A stretch of 64,000 nt of DNA from Diadophis punctatus similis (lineage: Eukaryota > Chordata > Lepidosauria > Squamata > Dipsadidae), in contig JALIGW010000062.1 in assembly GCA_023053685.1 (NCBI GenBank), positions 1,285,501 through 1,349,500 of the forward strand. Direction: 5' to 3'. The translations under genes were made by a program, and so were the position numbers. The first letter of the stretch is position 1; the number at the start of each line of letters is the position of its first letter. Below, in pieces: positions 54,355 through 64,000 of the stretch. Below the pieces are notes generated by a model. It saw only the letters and a list, made by a program, of their open reading frames with translations, made no database searches and had not been told where the DNA came from.

Positions 54355-54755
54355 TACAGGGAGTCCTCGACTTATGACCACAATTGAGCCCAACATTTAT
54401 CTTGCTAAGCAAGACATTTGTTAAGTGAGTTTGGTCCCATTTTACGACCTTTCTGGCAATGGTTGCTAAGTGAATCATGGCAGTTGGTAAGTTAGTCCCA
54501 TGGCTGTTAAGTGAATTTGGCTTCCCCATTGACTTTGCTTGCCAGAAGGTCGCAAAAGGGGATCGCATGACCCCGGGACCCTGCAAACATCAGAAAAGTG
54601 AGTCATGTTGCCAAGCATCTGAAATTTGATCACGTGACCCTGGGGATGCTGCAATGGTCATAAGTGTGAAAAACGGTCATAAGTCACTTTTTTCAGTGAT
54701 TTTTAAACTTTGAACAGTCACTAAACGAACTGTTGTAATTTGAGGACTACCTCTA
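54355..54755. mobile_element. TA-flanked TIR DNA transposon
   Basis: It starts TACAGGGAGTCCTCGACTTA and ends TTGAGGACTACCTCTA, with TA at both edges. It is the reverse orientation of 8263-8659. Confidence 0.8.
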
Positions 54756-54889
54756 TTCTCCCCTCCCTCCTCTTCCCTCCAGAACCGAGGGCGTCCCTTT
54801 TTCCAGGCCACAACCCAGCCTGATCCTTTGCCCAGCCTAAGGGAAGGTGCCCGTCTTGGAGTCATGGTGCCAGGATACAGCCAGGTTAA

Positions 54890-55770
54890 AAGAAGAGAAG
54901 GACCAGGGGAGACAGGAGAGCAGTCATGAGAAGAGCAACCAGGATGATTCGGGGACTGCAGGATACGAACATACGAAGAGCGGTTGCAGGAACTGGGCAT
55001 GGATAGTCTAGTGAAGAGAAGGACCAGGGGAGACAGGATAGCTGTCTTCCAATATTTGAGGGGTTGCCACAGAGAGGAGGATTTTCCAAGGCACCCGAAG
55101 GCCAGACAAGGAATAATGGATGGAAACTGATCAAGGAGAGATTCAACCTAGAAATAAGGAAAACAATTTCTGACAGTGAGAATAATCCACCAATGGAACA
55201 GAAGTTGCCTTCGGAAGTTGTGGGAGCTTCATCACTGGAGGCTTTCAAGAAGAGACTGGGCTGCCATCTGTCAGAAATATTGTAAGGCAGTGGTGGCGAA
55301 CCTTTTTAGGCTCGCGTGCCAAAAAGGGGGGGGGCCGCTCGCGCGCGCTCGCATGCCCACACCCATTCCCTCCCCCACACACATGCGCACAACACCCCCC
55401 CATGCTGCCCCCTGTGCATGCGCACACACCCCCACCCCCACGCAAAGGCTTACTGGAGCCTGGGACAACAAAAACTTTTTTGCACTTCCGGTTTGTCCGT
55501 TTTGTAGTTTTTTGCATTCCGGAGCTTCAGGGAGCTTCCCTGAACCCTCCGGAGTGCAAAAAACAGCTCACCGGCAAACCGGAAGTGCGTTTTTCCGCAC
55601 TTCCGGTTTTCCGGTAGGAACCCTCGCGTGCCGGCCGCTATGGCTCCGCGTGCCACTTGTGGCACGCATGCCATAGGTTCGCCACCACGGGTGTAGGGTC
55701 TCCTGCTTGGGCGGGGGGTTGGACTAGATGACCTACAAGGTCCCTTCCAACTGTGTTAATCTGTTAATAA
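54890..55770 (+). pseudogene. CR1 tail carrying a hAT passenger
   Basis: CR1 remnants run from about 54890 to 55287 with a short internal duplication of the GAAGGACCAGGGGAGACAGG block. The 3' end resumes at 55687 with GGGTGTAGGGTCTCC. The hAT element between them sits at the same place as in the copy at 13590-14640. Confidence 0.83.
55288..55686. mobile_element. hAT element, CAGTGGTGGCGAA family, copy 2
   Basis: It starts CAGTGGTGGCGAACCTTTTT and ends CATAGGTTCGCCACCACG, with a further G shared with the flank. Sequence matches 14034-14562 except that one arm of the big palindrome is deleted. Confidence 0.83.
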
Positions 55771-56063
55771 GCTTCCCCATCTTGTCGGCTGCATTTCCCT
55801 GCAGCCCATTTCAACCGAGTACCTGAAAGGAATAGAAACATGGGGAGGGGGAAACATTGTCCCCCTCCTCATTGGAGGGCACCAGCTGTTCCCCCCCACC
55901 ATCCCGTGAAGGACAAAGGAGGCAACACTTGCGCCCAGAAATGTCTGGAAAGAAAAGTAAAAATAGCCGCCATTGTAACTTCAATCAACTCTGAAGGAGA
56001 CACTTGTTTGCAATTGCTCTCACACGCAGAGCCCGTGTGGAAGGGGAGATTCTTAGCTTAAGG

Positions 56064-56117
<54 letters not shown>

Positions 56118-56367
56118 CCCAAGGGAATGTATCTTTTTTGGAGATACAAATGGAGACACCACACCATCTTTTGCTTTATCAGAAATACCTTGTGCTGGCC
56201 AGAAGGAATTCCATCTCAAGGCAAGATCTTGCCACAGTTTACAAAACCACCAAGATGTGTAAAGATGTGAAACTGAACATTTGCATTAGCTGGGTGGAAG
56301 ATTAAAACAAATTGCTGTAGTAGATTTTTTTTTAAAAAATGGATAGCTTTTCTGTTCTGTTTGAAAG
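55771..56367. repeat. Unassigned sequence with (GT)n
   Basis: A GT run occupies about 56066-56114. No other feature is visible. Confidence 0.55.
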
Positions 56368-56375
56368 CCGGTATT

Positions 56376-56598
56376 CAAGGATGGTTTTCACTCACCTTCC
56401 CTATCGGTTCGCAAATGTGAGCACGCAGGGCCACTCGCGCATGCGCTTTACTCGGACGTGAGCCTTCCGCACATGCGCCTGGCCTCAAAAATGTGCACAA
56501 ACAGGATAGGAAAGAGTCGGGGCCGGTAAGTGGGCCCACCCACGATTTCTGCTACCGGTTCGGGCGAACCGGTCCGAAACAGCAGAATACCACCTCTG
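56376..56598. mobile_element. hAT-type element, CAnGGnTGGTnTTC family
   Basis: It starts CAAGGATGGTTTTCACTCAC and ends GCAGAATACCACCTCTG. Perfect 8-mers CCGGTATT flank it (56368-56375, 56599-56606). It is related to 9844-10072. Confidence 0.9.
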
Positions 56599-56704
56599 CC
56601 GGTATTTCTAAATTCAAGACTTCAGGAAACTTCCAAGCTAAAATGTATCCGATAGCATCTGCAAATAATACGGAATCCGCAATTTAAATTCATTAGGAAT
56701 ATCA

Positions 56705-56935
56705 GGATAACTGAGTTGGAGGGGACCTTGGAGGTCTTCTAGTCAATCCCCTGCTCAAGCAGGAAACAAATGGCTGTCCAATCTCTTCTTAAAAACCTCC
56801 AGTGACAGAGAGCCAACAACTTCTGCCAGCAAGCCATTCCAGGGATTAATTGTTCCCATTTCCATGAAATTTCTCCTTATTTCTAAGTTGGTTCTCTCCT
56901 TGATTAGTTTCCATCCATTGCTTCTTGATTTAGTC
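56705..56935 (-). pseudogene. CR1 3' end
   Basis: Reversed CR1: TTGGAGGGGACCTTGGAGGT to GATTAGTTTCCATCCATTGC. Confidence 0.78.
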
Positions 56936-57316
56936 TATATGAGTCTTTGAAGTGAGTTATCAAATGGATTGATTCGATTTAATTTCTGAATGAATTGGGG
57001 AGGGCGGGACATTTTGGAGCTTCAATCAACTCAATTTGGAATTGATTGAATTGATCACCCAGCCCTTGTGACCTGCCAACATCTCAACCATAATCTGTGT
57101 TATTTCAATACATCCCTCAGAGTTGCTTTGGATAGAGGGATGGGCAGGACATCAATTTAATTGAATAAATTTAATTGAATAAATAAATAAATAAATAAAT
57201 AAATAACAATTACAATCCAAAAAATTGAAATTCGGATTTCTAAATCCAACTTGCCTGTTGGAGGACAATCCCAACCAGGAGGTGGGGTTGACCTTTTCAG
57301 GAGAATCAGTTTTGAT
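56936..57316. other. AT-rich sequence with short (AAAT)n
   Basis: AAAT units at about 57178-57205. No gene signal. Confidence 0.4.
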
Positions 57317-57600
57317 ATCAGATTAATTTGATGGAACAGCTTGCCTCCAGAAATCATGGGCGCTCCATCACTGGAGGTTTTTAAGAAGAGACTAGAGACA
57401 ATCTCTTAGTAGGGAGTGGTGGTAGGGGATGGCCGAGGACAGGAAGGCCTGGAGGAACGTTGTCCATGGGGTCGCGATCAGTCGGACATGACTTCGCAAC
57501 TATCAACAACAACAAAGAGACAGTCACTTGTCTGAGATAGTATAGGTTCTCCTGCTTGAGTAGGGGGCTGGACTAGAAAACCTCCAAGGTCTATTCTATT
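57317..57600 (+). pseudogene. CR1 3' end split by a BovB tail
   Basis: CR1 runs 57317-57403 and resumes at 57526 (CACTTGTCTGAGATAGTATA to ACCTCCAAGGT), ending in the long ATTCT-type array. Confidence 0.82.
57404..57515 (+). mobile_element. BovB/RTE 3' end insertion
   Basis: A 112-bp insertion with GAGGACAGGAAGGCCTGGAG, TCCATGGGGTCGCGA and GTCGGACATGACTTCGCAAC, ending in CAACAACAAC. This is the known BovB 3' UTR terminus. Flanks AGAGACAATC and AGAGACAGTC (57394-57403, 57516-57525) match at nine of ten. Confidence 0.83.
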
Positions 57601-58235
57601 CTGTTCTGTTCTGTTCTGTTCTGTTCTGTTCTGTTCTGTTCTGTTCTACTCTACTCTACTCTACTCTACTCTACTCTACTTTACTCTACTCCTATTCTAC
57701 TCCTATTCTACTCTATTCTACTGTACTCCTATTCTACTCCTATTCTACTCTACACTACTCTACTGTTACTCCTATTCTACTCTACTCCTACTCTACTCTA
57801 CTCCTATTCTATTCTACTCTATTCTACTCTACTCCTATTCTACTCCCATTCTACTCTACACTACTCTACTGTACTCCTATTCTACTCTACTCTACTCCTA
57901 CTCTACTCCTATTCAACTCTACTCTACTCTACTCTACTCTACTCCTATTCTATTCTATTCTATTCTATTCTATTCTATTCTATTCTATTCTATTCTACTC
58001 TACTCTACTCTACTCTACTCTACTCCTATTCTACTGCTATTCTACTCTACACTACTCTACTGTACTCCTACTCTACTCTACTCTATTCTACTCTACTCCT
58101 ATTCTACTCTACTCTACTCTACTCTACTCTACTCTACTCTACTCTACTCTACTCTACTCTACTCTACTCTACTCTACTCTACTCTACTCTACTCTACTCT
58201 ATTCTATTCTACTCCACTCCACTCCACTCCACTCC
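57590..58235. repeat. 650-bp compound pentamer microsatellite
   Basis: Blocks of TTCTG, CTACT, CTATTCTACTC and TTCTA pentamers, ending in CCACT. It begins exactly where the CR1 3' end stops. Confidence 0.95.
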
Positions 58236-58778
58236 ACTCTGCTCATTTCTCTGTCCCGTGTAGAAGAAGACAAGAGGTCTGGACTTTGAACTCAACCCCT
58301 GTGACAAATGTCCCATGCTAGACATGAACAGATGGAATGAATTGTTCAAAGGGAGAAAAGCGAGCCATCTCCCTGGTCTTCTTTCATCACCTGATCCGGC
58401 CCTTTTGACAAGCAGTTGGCCTGTGCGCGTTTAGGAAAGAATGCCAGGCCTGCCAGGAGCCATGGGGCTTATCTAGAATAAATCATGCACAACCAACCTG
58501 ATCTCCTTTGTTCATGGAGCGACCAGCTCCGTTTGCTTCAGGAATGTGGTGGTGACGGGACACGGGGCGGCTGGACTTCAGCAAATCATCCGAGAAAGTC
58601 TCCCGTGACATAATAAGACAGAAGATGGCAAACGATGCCTGTCGCTAGGAGGTCAGCATGAGATGGAAACAGAGCTGGCTGAAGAACCATTCCCACCAGA
58701 GGGACTTCCGTGAATCTGCAACATGCTCGGAAGCCAGTGCAGAGAGGCACTTCTAAGGCCCTGCGCCATTCAACGTAT
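58236..58778. other. Unique-looking sequence
   Basis: No repeat, exon or RNA gene was recognised. Confidence 0.35.
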
Positions 58779-59090
58779 TTACAGGCAAGTCCTCGAATTA
58801 GGACCATAATTGAGCCTGGGACTACAGTTGTAAGTCATGCTGGTTGTTGAGCAGATCATCGGGTGACCAAGTGGATTTTACATATATTTTTTGCAAGGGT
58901 CATTAAGTGAATCACCATGACAGTTAAGCGAACCGATTGTCCGCAATCGGTGTTTTTTTTGCTGGAAATCAAAAGTAAACCCTGGTTTCTAGCAAAAACA
59001 AAACCATTGTAAATTGCGGTCAGGTGATCCTGCAAATGGCTGTAAATGGGGGTCAGTTGCCGAGGGCCCCAAAGTGCAATCATGTGATCA
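58779..59090. mobile_element. TIR DNA transposon, second subfamily, partial
   Basis: TACAGGCAAGTCCTCG then ACCATAATTGAGCC, ATTAAGTGAATCACC and GGCTGTAAATGGGGGTCA. The right terminus is degraded. Confidence 0.62.
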
Positions 59091-59117
59091 CAGGTGAGAC
59101 CCTGGCATGTGGAACTT

Positions 59118-59310
59118 TGGAACCTGGAATTAAGGAGAAACTTCCTAACAGTGAGGACAATTGACCCGTGGAACAGCTTGCCTCCAGAAATCGTGGGCAC
59201 TCCATCACTGGAGGTTTTTAAGAAGAGACAGGAGAGCGACCTGTCTGGAATGGTATAGGCCAGGGTCTCCTGCTTGCACTAGAAGACCTCCAAGGTCCCT
59301 TCCAATTTTA
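59118..59310 (+). pseudogene. CR1 3' end fragment
   Basis: AACCTGGAATTAAGGAGAAA to CCAAGGTCCCTTCCAATTTT is the ORF2 terminus and 3' UTR, ending with an ATTCT trace. Confidence 0.8.
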
Positions 59311-59371
59311 TTCTGATCAAATTGTAATTGGGTTTGTTTTACCCTGGAGGAGGAAGTTCTGCAGTTGAGAG

Positions 59372-59908
59372 CAGTGGTGATTTTTTTTACTACCGGTTCT
59401 GTGGGCGTGGCTTGGTGGGCGTGGTGTGGCTTGGTGGGCGTGGCAGGGGAAGGATACTGCAAACTCTCCATTCCAGGGGCAGGTTGCTCACTTACCGATA
59501 CCGGTGCGCTGCGTGCGCATCTCCACGTTTTGTGCGTGCATGCATGCACTCGCTACGCGTGTGCGCCCCCTGACACGATTTCGGTTCTGCGCATGCGCGG
59601 AAGCAAAATCTCACCAAAATCTCTCGCACGCATCCCCTCGCCCAAAGCCCAAAAATTCTTTTAAAAAGATGGCAATGCATGCGACGGTCCCACAAGGACG
59701 GCACCGGAGCGGTCACACGCAAATTGCACAATCGGCCGCTCCCTATGGGAGCTACGCACCGGACCGCACCAGTAGGAACACACCACTGCTCCCTTCCCAC
59801 CCCACTCGGGGGCCAGCCAGAGGTGGTATTTGCCGGTTCTCTGAACTACTCCAAATTTCCGCTATCGGTTCTCCAGAACCTGTCAGAACCTGCTGGATTT
59901 CACCCCTG
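59372..59908. mobile_element. Outer hAT element holding another hAT element
   Basis: It starts CAGTGGTGATTTTTTTTACT and ends GCTGGATTTCACCCCTG. Perfect 8-mers GTTGAGAG flank it (59364-59371, 59909-59916). Confidence 0.9.
59474..59788. mobile_element. Inner hAT element
   Basis: It starts CAGGGGCAGGTTGCTCACTT and ends TAGGAACACACCACTG. Flanks CTCCATTC (59466-59473) and CTCCCTTC (59789-59796) match at seven of eight. It includes TGCGCATGCGCG at 59588. Confidence 0.85.
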
Positions 59909-59916
59909 GTTGAGAG

Positions 59917-60863
59917 GCACAATAACCATCTTGCTGTCCCCATGCGGGCTTTCCTGGAGAAGATGGGCCGGAGAGTGCCAAAGACAGAGGAAGACATAAA
60001 GGATTGAAAAGACTAGGTAGAGGGTTCTGCTGGGACGTCACGAAGAATTTCCAGATGATGAAAGATGGCGGCATCGGCCTTAGGAGATGTTGAACCCTCC
60101 TTTGCTGGAAGTTCTCAAGTGAGGAGGCTGCTTTACTGGGGGTGAGCTGGGGGCCAGCCGGATGATCTTCAAGGTCCCTTCCAACCTTTCTCTGGGCAAG
60201 CACCTTCTTTCTAAGGGCAAAGCACCTTCCGTTGCTGCCCTGGCACCAGGCAGGCCACCTCCCTCGCTCTGGCCCCGCCGCCAAGCTTTTCCTTCCCCGT
60301 CCAGTTTGAAATGTCACTTTCTTTGAAGTCCTTCTTCCCTCCTATCCCAGGCCAGCAAGAAGGCTCATGTCTGGAGAGCCAACCACCGCTCAGATTTATT
60401 TTAATTTATATTCTGGAAACTCAGAGACCCGTTTTCCACAATCCCATCCCGCCCATCCCATCCCCCTGGTTCCCATCCCCAGCGGCTCTGGAGGCTCAAG
60501 TCCCCTATCACGGCTCTGACAGCCAACAGATTTCCTCCTCCCTTGAGCTATCTGCCTTTGGAGCCTTCCTGAAAAACATGTGCTCACAATGGAGGCTCCT
60601 CTCTGGCCGAGGAAGGAATTTCAGGGGCACAGATAGGCCGTTTCCTGGAGTGATTCCAGGGCCACAGAAAGGAGGAAGAAGAGGAGCCTGGCAGGGGATA
60701 GACCAGCTGAATCACGGCTCATGGAACAAGCCACCATTGGCCAGGTTCACCTGCCTCACCACCAGCATCAGGGGAAGCCGAAGGGAAGCGCTTTCAGGCT
60801 TAGTTGGGTGTGAGAATGCCAGCTCTCACCATCTAATGAACGTCTCCAGCTTCGTTCCAGAAA
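59917..60863. other. Unique-looking sequence
   Basis: A short CR1-like end (CTTCAAGGTCCCTTCCAACC) lies near 60165. A 186-residue frame at 60311-60871 shows no domain or low-complexity origin; I do not call it a gene. Confidence 0.35.
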
Positions 60864-60868
60864 GGTTA

Positions 60869-61208
60869 TGACGGGATAGGAAATTATTCCTATCAAAGAG
60901 GTGATATAGGATCTTGCTTCCTTGAAGTCATTCTTACTTAGAAAATAAAACTGAGATTTAATTCTAATTAACAAAATATTTATTTTAGTACAAAAGTAAC
61001 AAAAGAATATAAACGTTATTAAGCTACATCTTCTCAGCTAAGAATTCACGTCTGCCTCGGGCGAGGCTGACAGGAGAAGAAGGAAGGAGGAGACTCCTGG
61101 AATGCACACATGCGCAGTAATGCATGTCACATGTCTGCTTGATTAGAAAATACAGTAGATCTAGCAATATGGTAGAGGGGCTCAACTGGCAATATTCACA
61201 TCGTGACA
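60869..61208 (-). mobile_element. Solo LTR, TGTCACG family, diverged
   Basis: On the minus strand it runs TGTCACGATGTGAATATTGC to CTATCCCGTCA. Flanks GGTTA (60864-60868) and GGTTG (61209-61213) match at four of five. The AATAAATATTTTG segment is shared with the other copies; the middle is diverged. Confidence 0.8.
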
Positions 61209-61365
61209 GGTTGGGTTTCATTTATTGGGGCTGGCAGGAATTGAAATTGAAGGCTTCTAAAAGGCTGGAACTGCCCTGTTGGAAAAGAAAGAGACAAAAC
61301 TGGTGGAAAACAGAGATCAGGACTAAGGGGAAAAACCAGTTGCTTGCTCTGTAGAGACCCAGTTT

Positions 61366-61526
61366 TACAGAGTCAGCCTCTTGCCCCCAACAATCTGGGT
61401 CCTCGTTTTACCGACCTCGGAAGGATGGAAGGCTGAGTCAACCTTGAGCTGGTCAGGATCGAACTCCTGACAGTAGAATGCAAAGTTAGCCTGCAGTACT
61501 GCATTCTAACCACTGCACCACCATGC
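61366..61526 (-). mobile_element. tRNA-derived SINE, partial
   Basis: A minus-strand copy with head GGTGGTGCAGTGGTTAGAAT and core; the tail end is replaced at 61366. Confidence 0.8.
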
Positions 61527-61734
61527 AAAAAAGTTGGAAATTGTGGGCATTTGACTGTGGGAAGCGGAAAATGACCATCAACGCTGCCAGAAGCCAAATG
61601 CCCAAAATGCGGTTAAGTGACTGCAGTGGGGGCAGACTGTCGGAACTTTGGATCTGGGTTGTAAATACCATTTTCAGGGTTTCTTGTAACTTCAAACTAT
61701 CAGTAAGCGGCCAGTTGTAAATCAAGGACTACTT

Positions 61735-62785
61735 GAAATGGTATGGTAAAACCAGGCTTACTAGCAGTAACTGTGAGAGGGATCTTGGAGTCTTAGTGGA
61801 CAACCAGCTAAATATGATTAGTGTACAGCGGCAGCAAAAAAAAGCCAATGCAATCCTAAGATGCATTAACAGAGGGATACAATCAAGGTCAAGTGAGGTA
61901 CTAATATCACTCGATAAAGCCTTAGTAACACCACACTTAGAATACTACATCCAGTTTTGGTCACCAGACTATAAAAAAGAGGTTGAGACTCTAGAAAGAG
62001 TGCAGAGAAGAGCAACCAAGATAATGAGGGGACTGGAGGCTCAAACATACGAAGAACGGTTGCAGGAACTGGGCATGGCTAGTCTAGTGAAGAGAAGGAC
62101 CAGGGGAGACAGGATAGCATCTTCCAATATTTGAGGGGCTGCCACAGAGAGGAGGAGGGGTCAAGCTGTTTTCCAAAGCACCTGAAGGCCAGACAAGGAA
62201 TAATGGATGGAAACTGAACAAGGAGAGATTCAACCTGGAAATAAGGAGGAATTTTCTGACAGTGAGAACAATCAACCGATGGAACAGAAGTTGCCTTCAA
62301 AAGTTGTGGGAGCTTCATCACTTGAGACTTTCAAGAAGAGATTGGACTGCCATCTGTCAGAAATGATGTAGGGTCTCCTGCTTGGGCGGGGGGTTGGACT
62401 AGATGACTTACAAGGCAGGGGTGGGTTCCAACTTACCTCGCTGCTGGTTCGCTTCCTCCTGTGCCGCGCGGCCGCGCCTCAGGGCCGCGCGCGTGCATGT
62501 GCAGTGCAAAAATCCCCCCAAAATTAAAAAAATAAAATAAATGCCAAAAACAAGATGGCGACTGCATGCTCAGTGCCAGAAACTCGGCTTCTGCGCATGC
62601 GCAGAAGAAAAAAAATTCAAAGAAAAATTCAAAAAAAAAAAAGATGGCGGCGCCCACAGACCGGCACTGACCGATCTGGTTTGGTGACATCATTGTGACA
62701 TCACCAGCGGGTCACTACCGGTTCAGGCGAACCAGTCCAAACCGGGAGGAACCCACCCCTGCTACAAGGTCCCTTCCAACTCCAA
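61735..62785 (+). pseudogene. Longest CR1 copy, split by a hAT element
   Basis: The plus strand reads [70 protein letters not shown], then NLEIRRNFLTVRTINRWN in another frame, and the 3' UTR to 62415. A hAT element follows and GTCCCTTCCAACTCC resumes at 62769. Confidence 0.88.
62416..62761. mobile_element. hAT-type element in a CR1 3' UTR
   Basis: It starts CAGGGGTGGGTTCCAACTTA and ends GAGGAACCCACCCCTG. Flanks TTACAAGG (62408-62415) and CTACAAGG (62762-62769) match at seven of eight. It contains TGCGCATGCGCA at 62592 and AAGATGGCGGCG near 62641. Confidence 0.9.
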
Positions 62786-63167
62786 AAAATATATTCCAAA
62801 AAAATTGGAAGGGGCTTGGGGGAGGGGGCATTTCTCAAAGCTGGGAGGTCAATGCTTTGCAGAACTGGCCATTGTACTGAAACAATGAAACGACTCTCAT
62901 TGTTTTCATTTAAACACAAAAAAAACCCCAGAACCCTGCTTCCTTCTCACTTGGGTTCGATGCAGGTTTCAGGGTCTATCAGCAAAGACATTCTCAGGGG
63001 CAAAAGGAAGAGGTCGGTTGTTCGAGGTCTTCAGGGATTCCCTCTTTGGCTGTTGTGTGAATCAGCCATCACAGGAAAGCTGAGGGCTGCTTATTTCATG
63101 AGGCACAGCACGTCGCGTCTCTTCACTGTTCAGCGGGATCGAGCACTGGGCACGTTGGTTGCCCCCA
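62786..63167. other. No recognisable feature
   Basis: Unique-looking sequence. Confidence 0.35.
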
Positions 63168-63690
63168 ACTTTATTTATTTATTTTATTTTGTTTGTCAAA
63201 CATGTACAAGATAGCTGGTATAGGTATAACCATAGACATAAACAAAGTAAATACAGATAAATGAGGACAATAGGACAGAAGGACAGGGACGGTAGGCACA
63301 ATGCTGCGCTTCTGCACGCCCCTTACAGACCTCTTAGGAATGGGGTGAGGTCGACAGTAGACAGTCTAAGGTTAAAGATTTGGGGGTTTGGGGAAGAAAC
63401 CACAGAGTCAGCTAGCGAATTCCAGGCATTGACCACTCTGTTGCTGAAGTCGTATTTTCTGCAGTCGAGTTTGGAGCGGTTTACATTGAGTTTGCATCTA
63501 TTGTGTGCTCGTGTGTTGTTGCGGTTGAAGCTGAAGTAGTCATTGACAGGTAGGACATTGTAGTAAATAATTTTATGTATTACGCTTAGGTCAAACCGAA
63601 GGCGGCGTAGTTCTAAGTTGTCTAAGCCCAAGATTTCAAGTCTGGTGGAATAAGGTATTCTGTTGCGAGCCGAGTGTATTGATGGATTGG
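63168..63690 (-). pseudogene. Jockey-superfamily LINE tail
   Basis: The minus strand reads LEILGLDNLELRRLRFDLSV, VLPVNDYFSFNRNNTRAHNR, FSNRVVNAWNSLADSVVSSP and LTPFLRGL, then the 3' UTR and an AAATAAAT tail at 63168. Same family as 34470-35450. Confidence 0.87.
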
Positions 63691-64000
63691 AGGAAGAGGC
63701 TCGGAATTTTGCCAGACTGGTTGGGAATGATGGGAGTTGTAGTCCTCCCCCTTCCCATCTGGAGGGGACCAAATCATCCTAAAACCCGTAAAATGCCAGC
63801 TAGCAAGTTTTCTCTGCCTGGTGGCATCTGGGCTCTTTGCAGGCGAAGAAACCAAAAGCCAGGAAAACTGGAAGAGGATTATTGGGGTGGGTGGGTTTGA
63901 GAGAAACCCTATTCCTCTCACGCAGAGTGATGGGGTGATGGTGGTGTTGAACTCAGACCCTTATTCTGAGGATGCTGAACCACCATCCCAGCCAACTCAG
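63691..64000. other. MITE trace, then unassigned end of window
   Basis: GGGAATGATGGGAGTTGTAG near 63722 resembles the core of the palindromic MITE family. Nothing else is recognised. Confidence 0.35.

Overview
The window looks like repeat-dense, gene-poor vertebrate nuclear DNA, most likely from a squamate reptile and probably a snake. The reasons are: many 5'-truncated CR1 LINE copies whose 3' ends run into (AATAG)n or (ATTCT)n microsatellites; tRNA-derived SINEs of the Sauria type; BovB/RTE and R4-type LINE fragments; and very many hAT and TA-flanked DNA transposon remnants. This assignment is inference from repeat families and no species is claimed. I found no convincing host exon, RNA gene or promoter of a host gene, so the sequence is best read as intergenic or deep intronic.

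Layout. 0-20 kb: hAT elements with exact 8-bp target duplications, many inside CR1 copies; a solo LTR (2130-2457); SINEs; a BovB relic split by a CR1 (16.7-17.8 kb); an R4-like endonuclease relic (19.8-20.2 kb). 20-26 kb: a SINE/(CTAT)n/SINE/(CTAT)n/SINE array, a 426-nt purine-only tract, and two repeats with hammerhead-like cores (25.5-25.7 kb). 26-28 kb: a 1.17-kb hAT-type element containing a roughly 620-bp palindrome. 30-34 kb: a cluster of probable Penelope-like units, two of them holding the same foldback hAT element at the same internal site. 34-40 kb: the best preserved LINE reverse-transcriptase tail (34.5-35.4 kb), a second cargo-bearing hAT element (37.6-38.4 kb) and a LINE nested in its own family (39.2-40.0 kb). 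42-45 kb: solo LTRs and a three-layer nest (LINE, LTR, SINE). 49.5-51.2 kb: a hAT element with transposase relics, containing a hAT element with related ends. 53-64 kb: more CR1, MITEs, nested hAT elements, a 650-bp pentamer microsatellite field and a minus-strand LINE tail.

No genes act together here. The interest lies in transposon biology: three hAT-type elements that share termini but carry different GC-rich, self-complementary interiors with promoter-like motifs; DNA transposons that seem to have ridden inside retroelements (CR1 and Penelope-like) and been copied with them; and degenerate hammerhead-like cores. Coordinates of elements with target duplications were read base by base; ends of old CR1 and SINE copies are accurate to about 5-20 bases.
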